Origin: Acidobacteriota bacterium
Lineage (GTDB): Bacteria; Acidobacteriota; Terriglobia; Terriglobales; Acidobacteriaceae
Assembly: GCA_021778815.1 (NCBI GenBank)
Contig: JAJYBW010000003.1
Span: 1 to 25,601 of the forward strand
Reading direction: 5' to 3'
DNA length: 25,601 nt
Shown here piece by piece: positions 1-7,783 of the stretch. Numbering within the stretch: the stretch's first letter is position 1; every line of letters starts with the position of its first letter. The notes beneath the pieces are model-generated. The model saw nothing but the letters and a program-made list of their open reading frames with translations. It was not told where the DNA came from and did no database searches. Position numbers and translations under genes: made by a program.

Positions 1-478
1 GGTGATTGATCTTTTTCTCAAGCGCCGTCAGGATGCGAAGCCATGGATTGATGGTCGTGGAGGCTGTGGCTAGAAATGACATGCTATTTTCACTTTCAAC
101 GTTGCGGCGCGACTGCCGATGCAAATCTGAAACCTGCAGCGGAGCTTGCTCCTTCGAAGCTAAACAATACGGCGAATTTCATGTTCATGTGACGAACGTG
201 AAATTGCCAAAGGTCGTGAGAAATGTCGGCTACTGTTGGTCCGAGACTCGCTGAAAAGTGGTCGGCCTGGGGGCGGTCGGAGCACATGGAACGGGTTGTT
301 CGGATGACGTTAGCGAAAGCCGATACTAGCACATTCAAGTGCCGGTAGGCAGCAGTGTTTTCGACACAAAATCATTTCTTTTCGAAACTGCACCAAGGCT
401 GGTGAAAGGCGATGTTCAATGCCGAAGTTGAGTTGACAGCAGACATTTTTCTCAGCCAAAATTCGGTCGACGCGCACA
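1..478. other. Left-edge region without a convincing gene
   Basis: No open frame here resembles a protein family I know, and the short frames on both strands overlap one another without clear ribosome binding sites. One plus-strand frame is open from the left edge (from base 2) to a TAG at 71-73, so it could be the last 23 codons of a gene entering from outside, but nothing supports that beyond the open frame. The region lies downstream of the minus-strand permease and contains the inverted repeat at 171-208. Confidence 0.5.
171..208. repeat. Imperfect inverted repeat, possible stem-loop
   Basis: GGCGAATTTCATGTT (171-185) faces AACGTGAAATTGCC (195-208) across a 9-base loop. The arms pair with one bulged G and one G-T pair, giving about 14 paired positions. 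Read on the minus strand, the stem is followed by a T-rich but not continuous tract, so it could terminate transcription coming from the minus-strand permease, which stops at 479. It could equally be a dispersed repeat or a protein-binding site. Confidence 0.5.
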
Positions 479-1882
479 TCATTCTCGTGTACCCGCGCAT
501 CGCGAAGTTGTATGATTGGCCGTTCGATTTCGACGAAGCGTGCACAGATAGAATAGCGGACCTGCAGCCGCCAGCAAAGCTCCGAAAAGAATCGTTGGTA
601 ACCGTGCGGGAAAGCGATCGGCGCTGGCGGCGAACATGGTGAAGAAAATCAACGCGGTGGGAGCGATGCCAATCGTGACTGCGCCGAAGCGACCGAGAGG
701 AACGCGGAAGGGTCGAATCAGCGCAGGTTCACGCCAGCGTAAAACCGCGAGCGCAATAAACTCCAGAATCAGGCTTGACCCATACAGCAGGATGTCGAGT
801 TCGAGCAGCCGTTTGAGATTAAATCCCAGCGCCAGCGCCCACGCAACGCCGCACACCAGCACTGCTACCCATGGGACACCATTGGCCATGCGACGTTCCA
901 ACGCTTTCGGCAGCAGCCCATCGCTGGCCATGGCCGCGGGAACACGGGCGTAGGAAAGCATGAGAGCGTTGAACATGGCGATACCGGTCAGCGCGCCACC
1001 GGCAACCACAGCAATAGCAAGCCATTCGGCAAAGCGCGGACCAACGTGCGCCCCTAACACTTGCGCAGCCTCCACCCACGAACCGGTGACGAACATCGAC
1101 GACGGAATCCCGGTCAACGCGACCACGGCGATGGGGAGAACATAACTGCCGGACACCAGCATAACAGCCGCCAGCATAGACCGAATGTAATTACGCTGCG
1201 GATCTTCCACCTCCGCGGCGATGGTAGAAGCATTGTCCCATCCCATGTAGTTCCACACCACGAAGAGCAACGCAGTCACCATACTGCCGTGGGCTGTTCG
1301 CGCCATGCTTGCATGCTGCACAGAACTTCCAGCAACCTGGAACAAGCCGCTTCTCCAAATGCCTAACCCAACGATGCCGAGGAAGGGCGTCAGCAATAAC
1401 GCCAGCATCCATAGCGAACCTTGACCGACGGAATAAGCGCCGCGCAAGTTCCATGCGACGCAAATTACCACGATGGCCAGCGACCAGGCCACGCCGCGAT
1501 GGCCAGCCGTCAATGCCGGCTCCAGTTGACCGAGGTAGGCAACCGCGAGGGCGGGATAAATCGCCATGTCAAAAATGCTGGCGGAAAGCGAAAGCCACGC
1601 CTCTTGAAACCCCCAGAAGCGGCCAAGAGCGCGGCTCACCCAGATGTAGAAGCCGCCATCTTCAGGCAGTGCGCTGGCCAACTCGCCAACCATCAGCGCC
1701 GTCGGCAGGCTCCAGATGACGGGGACGATGAGGAGCAGCAACAACGCGCGTCCATACCCGGCTTGTCCAACAATGTCTTCCAGGCCATAAGGACCGCCAG
1801 ACACCATGAAGTAGGTCGCTGCGACCAATGGAAGCAGCCGCAACCGTCGCATGGAGCGAGGAGCTCTCCATGCAGCGTGCAT
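479..1882 (-). CDS. APC-family amino acid/polyamine permease
   Basis: This is a polytopic inner-membrane secondary transporter of the amino acid-polyamine-organocation (APC) superfamily. About 12 hydrophobic segments can be counted along its 467 residues. The first carries the glycine-rich signature MVSGGPYGLEDIVGQAG, typical of the unwound TM1 that binds substrate in APC carriers; PTALMVGELASALPEDGGFYIWV follows the usual TM2/TM3 pattern. The substrate cannot be read from sequence; eukaryotic LAT-like and bacterial amino acid permeases share this layout. No strong Shine-Dalgarno site precedes the first ATG. An internal ATG at 1852 (MRRLRLLPL) leaves the transporter intact and is an equally good start. 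The gene lies 69 bases downstream of the secreted glycosidase on the same strand, so co-transcription is possible. The C-terminal tail after the last membrane segment is short and basic. Confidence 0.85.
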   Translation of the reverse strand: MHAAWRAPRSMRRLRLLPLVAATYFMVSGGPYGLEDIVGQAGYGRALLLLLIVPVIWSLPTALMVGELASALPEDGGFYIWVSRALGRFWGFQEAWLSLSASIFDMAIYPALAVAYLGQLEPALTAGHRGVAWSLAIVVICVAWNLRGAYSVGQGSLWMLALLLTPFLGIVGLGIWRSGLFQVAGSSVQHASMARTAHGSMVTALLFVVWNYMGWDNASTIAAEVEDPQRNYIRSMLAAVMLVSGSYVLPIAVVALTGIPSSMFVTGSWVEAAQVLGAHVGPRFAEWLAIAVVAGGALTGIAMFNALMLSYARVPAAMASDGLLPKALERRMANGVPWVAVLVCGVAWALALGFNLKRLLELDILLYGSSLILEFIALAVLRWREPALIRPFRVPLGRFGAVTIGIAPTALIFFTMFAASADRFPARLPTILFGALLAAAGPLFYLCTLRRNRTANHTTSRCAGTRE

Positions 1883-1951
1883 GCGCGCGAATTGTGATTG
1901 CGTCTCGACGATTCTTTCCTGGATGAATTTTCCGTACTCTGAACGAGTTTC

Positions 1952-4810
1952 TTACTGTTGTATTGTCGCCTCCAGCCGCACCGGTCCCATCAGGCCGGAA
2001 GGCATCAGACCATTTGCCGTATCGGTTGGGCCGGGAATAAAGTTTCGGTCTGCGCCGCGTGCCGAAAGCGCGTTGTATTGCGTGTTGACTACTGTCACCT
2101 GCAATGTATTTCCGCCTGCATGCAACAACGCGGTCACATCGGCACGATACGGCCGCAGCAACAAGACGGGTCCGGGCTTTCCATTGATGGAGATTTCGGC
2201 CACATCTTTCACGTCTCCCAGGTCGAGCAAAATGTGAGGATGTTTGGCGAGGTACTCCGCGGGCACGTCAAACGTGGTAGTGTACTCTCCGCGTCCGGAG
2301 AAATTCTTCAGCTTGTCGATCGACGTCCAGTCCACTAGCGCCGGCAACTCCATGCCGATGGTCTCGGGCTGACTACCGGGACCCATGCCTACGCCGTGAA
2401 ACTTCCAGCCACGCTGACCGATATCAATTTGTGCTGTGGGAGATATGCTCTCGGATACGAATGCGGATGGCTTCACCGGTTTGGCTGCGGGATCGAAGAC
2501 CAGCAGCGCGGATCCATAGGGATCCATGTCGAGCCGCGCCTGCAATCTGCCCCCATGCTGCTGGAACTGCGTGAACGGATGATGCTCGCCGGTCCACGGA
2601 TCCCAGATTTCCGGCGTGCCCTTGGCGTGGAAATCCGCAGTCACAAGCTTTTCGGCGCTGGAAGGATTGCGCAGGAAAAAGAAATCCAGCGAGCCAATCC
2701 GTTTTTCAATGAACGGCACAGATTTTCCGTCGAATTGCAGATTGGGCTGGATGTTCGCCATCAGAATTTTCACCGCGCTGGATGCATCGGGAGTTGTGTA
2801 GACGTTTTTCTCTGTTTGAAGCTTCGCCAGCGAATCCGTCGGGGCTGCAGTAGGCAGTTGCCCGTTGTTCACCGCGGGTTCAGTCAAGGGAGTGCTTCCG
2901 ATGAACACGATGGGAAGGCCCTGGTGAGCGAATGTCGCCAACTGATCGGCGAGCTGAGTGGTGACGGTTTTCTGATTGGGAAGAATGAGAACGCTGTAGG
3001 ATTCGCCGCCGGGAGAGATCAACTTGCCGCCGACCACCTTGGAATGCAGCAGCACGTAGGCATCAATGTGGTCGTAGTTATATCCGGCAGCCATCATGCG
3101 GACGGCAACCTCCGGTTCCCGCGGAGCTGGGTCGATGGAGTCGTAGGCGAGCAGACCGCGATAGAGCGCGACCGGCGCAACTGTACTCCCAGCCTGCGAT
3201 ATGTACTGCACGCGGGTGATGTATTCATTCAGGCGCGGAAGATAGGGCCAGAAGGCGTTGTGCTGATTCATGTGGGAGGAATACGAACCGTTGGCGGCGA
3301 AAGGGTGCCAGCCAGGTTCGGGGCGGTCCATGTATTCGTAGGGAAAGCCGTGATAAATAATCTCGTTGATGCCGGCGGTCAGCAACTCGTCCGCATAGCG
3401 CTTAATTTTTTCCGGCGTGTTCTGGTAGGCTTTGCCGCGCCAGACAAAACTCTCGCTCGACACGATCTTGCGTCCGTACAAGTCAGCGGCTGACGAAGAC
3501 ATCTTGAGGAAGTCGTAGCGGCCGTTGTCGTACAAGTCTTCTGTCTCTGGAATGCTGGATTCGCCATAGACGCGAAGCAGGTCGGTCGGCGATCCATGTG
3601 CCTGGACCCGCGACAGCAGATGGTTGTCGGCAGACCACTGGATGAAGGGCGAGTAGAAATTTTCGATCATCAGGTCGGAGACGGTCTGCCAGTAATCCTG
3701 GCGAACTCGATTCCCAAGTCCAGACATGTCGTAGATGGGCAGGTCGACCGGTGAGGCACCGTAGGGAACGCTGAAGCCATCCACTTTGAGGATCGGCAAA
3801 TACGGGGTCAAGTCGTAGCCGCGGCGTTTGCGAAACTCACTCAGAAAATCATCATTCCAGAACAGGTTCGCCTGCACCTCCAGGCTGTCGCAGAAAATAG
3901 CGCGCAATCCGTGGCCGAAGAACTCGCCGTCATATTGTTTCGCAGTGCCGCCCACACGATTTGCATAAGCAACAAAAGCGTCGCGGCTCATGTGGTCGAG
4001 AACCAATTGGGTGCCGGGCCCGGTGCCGCCGGCTAATTGTTGCCCGGTCGGCATTTGCTCAAAGACGAAGACCTGCCAGGTTCCAGCAGGTACATCCCAG
4101 TCGAGCGTTCCATTTGGGCTCAGATGATTCGTCAGCACAACTGACGTCCCAGGATCGAGATGGCCCGGAAATCTCTCGGCCTCTCGTTCGTCCGGCGATT
4201 GACTTTGAAAATACTGGGGCACGTCGCCACGAATCGCGACCACGGCGACCAGCTTTTCTCGTTTCTGAAAGCGTTGCAGCCATCCTGCCGGCAGGTCATG
4301 ATTCGTCGTAATATCTTTGCCCAGCTGGGGCATCGGAAGTGCAGCGTGGAAGTGGACCGGACCGCGAATGCTTGCGTGAGTCGATCGCAGCTCAACCGCG
4401 GAATTCTCCGGGGTAACAACTCCCGCGCCGCCGAAAGGCCAGCCTGACCCGAAGGTGTAATCCATCCACATGCCATGGTCGCGCGCTTCTTCCAGCGCGG
4501 CCCGCACGTGAGAATAAAACGTTGGCGTCAAATAGTCATCAACGCGCTTGCGGGTTTCCGCCGGCATATCGGTGTGCAGCCCGATGACGAACGGCTGAAT
4601 CTCGGCTCCGCCGAAATTCGCCTGATCCATGAGAGCAACTTCCCTGCGGAGCTCCCCATCTGTGACATCACCGCCGGGCCACCACCAGCGCACCATGGGA
4701 CGGTAGGCTTTCGCGGGATTCTGGAATTGTTGCGCAACGGTGGACGCATTCTGGGCGGCCAATGGTGCACATACGATCACGCCAAACAGCGCAATTGCGG
4801 CAGATTTCAT
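1952..4810 (-). CDS. Secreted GH106-like glycoside hydrolase (alpha-L-rhamnosidase type)
   Basis: This 952-residue protein probably removes terminal sugars, most likely L-rhamnose, from plant or microbial polysaccharides outside the cytoplasm. Residues 1-20 form a signal peptide (hydrophobic core AIALFGVIVCAPLAA). The mature protein opens with RPMVRWWWPGGDVTDGELRREVALM and FGGAEIQPF, the characteristic start of the GH106-type catalytic region. The final 120 or so residues (GEYTTTFDVPAEYL, DLGDVKDVAEISINGKPG, PSGLMGPVRLEA) look like the galactose-binding-like beta-sandwich that ends these enzymes. The length fits the family. I cannot point to catalytic glutamates with certainty, and rhamnose specificity is inferred from the family only. 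The ATG at 4810 is supported by AGGAG nine bases upstream. The gene is divergent from the DUF3011 gene, and the permease lies downstream. Confidence 0.85.
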   Translation of the reverse strand: MKSAAIALFGVIVCAPLAAQNASTVAQQFQNPAKAYRPMVRWWWPGGDVTDGELRREVALMDQANFGGAEIQPFVIGLHTDMPAETRKRVDDYLTPTFYSHVRAALEEARDHGMWMDYTFGSGWPFGGAGVVTPENSAVELRSTHASIRGPVHFHAALPMPQLGKDITTNHDLPAGWLQRFQKREKLVAVVAIRGDVPQYFQSQSPDEREAERFPGHLDPGTSVVLTNHLSPNGTLDWDVPAGTWQVFVFEQMPTGQQLAGGTGPGTQLVLDHMSRDAFVAYANRVGGTAKQYDGEFFGHGLRAIFCDSLEVQANLFWNDDFLSEFRKRRGYDLTPYLPILKVDGFSVPYGASPVDLPIYDMSGLGNRVRQDYWQTVSDLMIENFYSPFIQWSADNHLLSRVQAHGSPTDLLRVYGESSIPETEDLYDNGRYDFLKMSSSAADLYGRKIVSSESFVWRGKAYQNTPEKIKRYADELLTAGINEIIYHGFPYEYMDRPEPGWHPFAANGSYSSHMNQHNAFWPYLPRLNEYITRVQYISQAGSTVAPVALYRGLLAYDSIDPAPREPEVAVRMMAAGYNYDHIDAYVLLHSKVVGGKLISPGGESYSVLILPNQKTVTTQLADQLATFAHQGLPIVFIGSTPLTEPAVNNGQLPTAAPTDSLAKLQTEKNVYTTPDASSAVKILMANIQPNLQFDGKSVPFIEKRIGSLDFFFLRNPSSAEKLVTADFHAKGTPEIWDPWTGEHHPFTQFQQHGGRLQARLDMDPYGSALLVFDPAAKPVKPSAFVSESISPTAQIDIGQRGWKFHGVGMGPGSQPETIGMELPALVDWTSIDKLKNFSGRGEYTTTFDVPAEYLAKHPHILLDLGDVKDVAEISINGKPGPVLLLRPYRADVTALLHAGGNTLQVTVVNTQYNALSARGADRNFIPGPTDTANGLMPSGLMGPVRLEATIQQ

Positions 4811-4881
4811 AGATTGAACTCCTAACCGAGTGAAACAACGCCGATCGACATAGCCGGGATATTCTGAGCGCGAATGGGAGC

Positions 4882-4910
4882 TTGCCGACTATGAAAGAGA
4901 ACGATATGCT
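4882..4910 (+). promoter_or_regulatory. Putative sigma70-type promoter for the DUF3011 gene
   Basis: TTGCCG (4882-4887) and TATGCT (4905-4910) are separated by exactly 17 bases, each matching four of six consensus positions. The predicted transcript would start near 4917 and leave about 32 bases before the ATG at 4949. The -10 hexamer lies in the left arm of the 4905-4925 palindrome. Assigned by eye only. Confidence 0.4.
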
Positions 4911-4916
4911 GTCCAA
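4888..4916 (-). promoter_or_regulatory. Putative promoter for the GH106-like gene
   Basis: Read on the minus strand, TTGGAC (complement of 4911-4916) is followed after 17 bases by CATAGT (complement of 4888-4893). Both hexamers are imperfect matches. The element overlaps the divergent plus-strand promoter and the palindrome at 4905-4925, so one regulator could in principle act on both genes. Confidence 0.25.
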
Positions 4917-4925
4917 CGCAGCATA
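4905..4925. promoter_or_regulatory. Palindrome between divergent genes
   Basis: TATGCTG (4905-4911) and CAGCATA (4919-4925) are perfect 7-base inverted arms around a 7-base spacer. The site is in the 138-base divergent gap and overlaps both predicted promoters, a position typical of an operator; it could also be a short hairpin. No regulator gene lies next to it. Confidence 0.4.
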
Positions 4926-4948
4926 CGATACAACCGTGGAAGGCTACT

Positions 4949-5461
4949 ATGATCAAATCCAAGATCTTTTTTGTGGCGATGATTCTGGCTCTCGTTTGCT
5001 GTTCGAGTTCACGCTTGCGGGCGCAGAGCGGTACCACTGCGCAGTGGGGACGGCACATTACCTGCGCCTCGGATGACGGCCGGCGCCACTATTGTCCTAT
5101 CAACACCGGAGGCGAAGCGCGCATGACGAACCAGCGCAGTGGCTCGCCCTGCATCCAGGGTCGGACCTGGGGATACGATATGCGCGGGATTTGGGTGGAT
5201 CGTGGCTGCCGCGCCGACTTTGTTGTTCGTCCCGCTGGATACAGGCCCGGTCCTCCTCCGCCTCCCAGAGGCCAGATGATCACCTGTTCGTCAAACAATG
5301 GCCGGCGCAACTTTTGTCCGGCGGATACTCGCGGTGGAGTGCGATTGATGAATCAACGCAGCGGGTCACCTTGCGTTCAGGGTCGCACCTGGGGCTTTGA
5401 TGGCCGGGGAATTTGGGTGGATCGCGGTTGCCGCGCCGACTTTGCGGTCGGTCGTCGTTAA
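4949..5461 (+). CDS. Secreted protein with two tandem DUF3011 domains
   Basis: This 170-residue exported protein has no known biochemical role. Residues 1-26 form a signal peptide (FFVAMILALVCC hydrophobic core, ending LRAQ). The VCC pair is not a good lipobox because valine, not Gly/Ala/Ser, precedes the cysteine. Two copies of the DUF3011 module follow, at residues 37-91 and 111-165, each with four cysteines at matching places (39, 49, 68, 87 and 113, 123, 142, 161) and the family's ending GIWVDRGCRADF. Conserved cysteines in an exported protein suggest disulfides. A proline-rich linker (GPPPPP) joins the modules. GGAAGG lies just upstream of the ATG. The gene faces the PhyH gene convergently, with a stem-loop between them. 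Confidence 0.85.
   Translation: MIKSKIFFVAMILALVCCSSSRLRAQSGTTAQWGRHITCASDDGRRHYCPINTGGEARMTNQRSGSPCIQGRTWGYDMRGIWVDRGCRADFVVRPAGYRPGPPPPPRGQMITCSSNNGRRNFCPADTRGGVRLMNQRSGSPCVQGRTWGFDGRGIWVDRGCRADFAVGRR
5057..5221 (+). repeat. DUF3011 unit 1 of an intragenic tandem duplication
   Basis: This segment encodes residues 37-91 and recurs at 5279-5443, a period of 222 bases. The last third of the two units is nearly identical at the nucleotide level (for example TTTGGGTGGATCG in both), which points to a fairly recent internal duplication or to gene conversion. Confidence 0.75.
5279..5443 (+). repeat. DUF3011 unit 2 of an intragenic tandem duplication
   Basis: This is the second copy of the 5057-5221 unit, encoding residues 111-165. 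It keeps all four cysteines and the NQRSGSPC and GRTWG motifs. Differences from the first copy are concentrated in its N-terminal half. Confidence 0.75.
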
Positions 5462-5475
5462 GTAGCCTTGGCGAG

Positions 5476-5505
5476 AACACTCTGGCGCCAATAAGTCAGA
5501 GTGTT
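5476..5505. terminator. Stem-loop between convergent genes, likely terminator
   Basis: AACACTCTG (5476-5484) and CAGAGTGTT (5497-5505) form a perfect 9-base-pair stem with a 12-base loop. It starts 14 bases after the DUF3011 stop codon and ends 40 bases before the stop of the minus-strand dioxygenase gene. The T tract is short (GTTTCT), so termination may be inefficient, but the convergent position fits a shared terminator. Confidence 0.6.
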
Positions 5506-5544
5506 TCTGAGCGTGCGCTCGAAATCTTGATCGGTTTCGTTACA

Positions 5545-6465
5545 TCAGCAGATGCGTCCGCGTTTACCCGCGGCGCTGTGACCCGGAGGATTTTCGCCGA
5601 TCCAGCGCTCATCCGCAGGGTCGCTTGCAAGCTGGTAGCGGGAGTCGGAGGAAATGCGCAGCCGGTCGCTGCGATTATCCATGCCTCCGTGGACCAGATC
5701 CATGCAGAAGATGACAACATCGCCCGCTTTATACTCTGCCGTCAGCCAGCGGCCACCTAAAGCGCGCCGAATCTGGTTAGGATCTTCCGAGAGCCATCCG
5801 TTCAAACCAGCTGCCGTGCGTGCTGGATCGTCGAGCCGGTTGGAGCAATACGAATCGACGTCGCGCTGGCCATAGGTCGCCTGCAGGCGCGCGTTTTTGT
5901 GGCTGTTTTCCAGGACCATCAGGCCGCCCATCTGGAAATCGATATCTCCCAGCGGAATCCATGCGGTGTAGAGGCGGCGCGTTCCGCGACCCATGTACAC
6001 GATGTCGCAATGGCTGGGCGTGCCCAGGCCCGGCGAAATGCAGCGCAGCCAGGTGAAATCGAAATGCAGAATTTCTCCGCCCAGGAAGGAGGAGAAAAAG
6101 CTCATCAGGTTTCCCTGTCGCGCGTAAAGAAGATGCTGCAGCGGCGGATTGTTCTTTTGCGCCAGTTCGGGCTGAAAAAACAAGCTGGAGCCGGTTTTTG
6201 TTTTGCCCATCATCAACGGGGCCGCAGGGTCCAGCTGGTCTTCGACTGAAAGCTGCGTCAGGATGTGGCGTCGCGCCGCCAGCACTTCTTCCCGCTCAAG
6301 ACATTCGTGCAAGAACAAATAGCCATCTTCTGCCATTGATTCTCGCAGGCGACGGGGACTGTCATGCGCAAAACAGCGCGACTCCATCCATCCAATCGCA
6401 TCCTCGCCTTCGTCCAGCTGAAATCCGCGGGAGTACATGGTAGGCAGCGCGCAGGCTGTAATCAT
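5545..6465 (-). CDS. Phytanoyl-CoA dioxygenase (PhyH) family protein
   Basis: This is a 306-residue member of the non-heme Fe(II)/2-oxoglutarate dioxygenase PhyH family, which hydroxylates small molecules. The iron triad is visible: H152 and D154 in TPSHCDIVY, and the distal H259 in DLVHGGMDN. R270, in RLRISSDSRYQ, is a candidate ligand for 2-oxoglutarate. MVLENSHKN matches the family's loop before the distal half. The substrate is unknown. The frame stays open upstream to 6804, but that stretch is low in family-like sequence and lies opposite the nucleoside hydrolase coding region. I chose the ATG at 6465 because AAGGAG lies 12 bases upstream; the ATG at 6438 is an alternative without such a site. 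The gene is divergent from the nucleoside hydrolase and convergent with the DUF3011 gene. Confidence 0.8.
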   Translation of the reverse strand: MITACALPTMYSRGFQLDEGEDAIGWMESRCFAHDSPRRLRESMAEDGYLFLHECLEREEVLAARRHILTQLSVEDQLDPAAPLMMGKTKTGSSLFFQPELAQKNNPPLQHLLYARQGNLMSFFSSFLGGEILHFDFTWLRCISPGLGTPSHCDIVYMGRGTRRLYTAWIPLGDIDFQMGGLMVLENSHKNARLQATYGQRDVDSYCSNRLDDPARTAAGLNGWLSEDPNQIRRALGGRWLTAEYKAGDVVIFCMDLVHGGMDNRSDRLRISSDSRYQLASDPADERWIGENPPGHSAAGKRGRIC

Positions 6466-6676
6466 CGATTCGAGGATCTCCTTACAGACGTTTCGAGAGT
6501 AGCAACGCTGAAAGCATACGCTTCCACCTGGATATTCGGACAGTTGGATCGGTGAAAAGACTAGTTGGGGCGCGGGTTCTCCCCTGGAGGTTGTGGGGTG
6601 CTTCGACTGGTCGCGGTCTTGAACGCAGAAGAAGGCGGCGCATTGCAATCGATATTTCGCTCTAGAATGGCTGCAT

Positions 6677-7690
6677 ATGCGCGTGAACCGTTGGTTGATG
6701 ATTGCCCTTTGCCTGCTGGGAGCGGGCCTGAAGGTTGCGCGGGCGCAGAAAACGGTGCCCGCTCCACAGAAAGTGATTCTGGATACCGATAGCGGGGACG
6801 ACATCGACGACGCTTATGCGCTGGGCCTGGTGTTGACCAGCCCGGAACTGAAGCTGCTAGGCGTGACGACCGCATGGGGCAATACCGGGTTGCGCGCACA
6901 GTTGGTGGAAGGCCTGTTGTGCGAGGCGGGGCAGCAAAATATTCCCGTCTTCGCCGGAGTTCGAACGAAAGCAAACAACGTGTTTACCCAGGCCTCGTGG
7001 GCGAACCGTTTTCAGGCTCCCGCAAATGCAGACACCGACGCCATTGCATGGATGGCGAAGACGATTCGCGATAATCCCGGCCAAATCACGCTGATTGAAA
7101 TTGCGCCGCTGAGCAACGTAGGCGCGCTCATCGATCAAGACCCTGCCGCCTTTCACATGCTGAAGCGCGTCGTCATGATGGGTGGATCGATTCATCGCGG
7201 CTATGGAGATCTGGGCTACGCGCCGGATCGCGGTCCGGCACCCGAATACAACATTGCCATGGACGTGCCATCCGCGAAGAAACTGTTCGCCGCAGGTGTG
7301 CCCATCACCATGGCGCCGCTCGACTCAACCCAGCTGAAGCTGGATGAGGTGATGCGTTCGATCTTGTTTCGCCAGAGCACCCCATTGACAGACTCGCTCG
7401 AAGTGCTGACAGAGGAGTGGGGCGGCGGACGTTCCGTCACGCCAACTCTATTCGACGTGATGGCCGTGGAAGCGGCAATCGACAGCGACCTGTGTCCGTC
7501 GCTACCCATGCATATCGATGTTGACGATGCTGGATTCACGCGCCCGGAAGCCGGAAAGACGAACGCACTGGTGTGCCTGCATTCCGACTCAGATCGTTTT
7601 TTTCAGTTCCTATTGCCGCGGTTGACGGAGCAGAGGCTTGGCTTGGGCAGCGCGAACCTGGGCTGTTTGGCGCCGGCGGAAAAAAAGTAG
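6677..7690 (+). CDS. Exported nucleoside hydrolase (IUNH family)
   Basis: The protein should hydrolyse the N-glycosidic bond of nucleosides to free base and ribose. Residues 36-45, DTDSGDDIDD, are the calcium-binding aspartate cluster that defines the inosine-uridine nucleoside hydrolase family. The conserved core continues through LLGVTTAWGN, VFAGVRTK, ITLIEIAPLSNVGAL and VVMMGGS. The length of 337 residues is normal. Unlike the classical cytoplasmic enzymes it has an N-terminal signal peptide (residues 1-24, LMIALCLLGAGLKVARAQ), so it probably works in the periplasm in nucleoside scavenging. No Shine-Dalgarno sequence precedes the ATG; a TAGAAT hexamer ends eight bases before it. The base preference (purine or pyrimidine) cannot be told from the sequence. 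Confidence 0.88.
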   Translation: MRVNRWLMIALCLLGAGLKVARAQKTVPAPQKVILDTDSGDDIDDAYALGLVLTSPELKLLGVTTAWGNTGLRAQLVEGLLCEAGQQNIPVFAGVRTKANNVFTQASWANRFQAPANADTDAIAWMAKTIRDNPGQITLIEIAPLSNVGALIDQDPAAFHMLKRVVMMGGSIHRGYGDLGYAPDRGPAPEYNIAMDVPSAKKLFAAGVPITMAPLDSTQLKLDEVMRSILFRQSTPLTDSLEVLTEEWGGGRSVTPTLFDVMAVEAAIDSDLCPSLPMHIDVDDAGFTRPEAGKTNALVCLHSDSDRFFQFLLPRLTEQRLGLGSANLGCLAPAEKK

Positions 7691-7783
7691 CTCCAGGCTC
7701 GATTTCTGCTTCCAGGAAACGTGGCGCATTGCATCTAATTCTTGAGCCGCGCAGTGAAGTTAGTCCCGATTTGTGGGAGTTCG

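Noticed and set aside
2396..3493. 365-codon plus-strand frame opposite the glycosidase
   Set aside because: It lies wholly inside the GH106-like gene, has no family resemblance and no ribosome binding site, and is explained by the codon bias of the real gene on the other strand.
6466..6804. N-terminal extension of the PhyH frame
   Set aside because: The extra 113 residues have no family match and run opposite the start of the nucleoside hydrolase; the ATG at 6465 has its own AAGGAG.
7742..7783. TTG start for the AsmA-like gene
   Set aside because: It would place 14 unremarkable residues before the membrane anchor; the ATG at 7784 has GGGAG at a proper distance.
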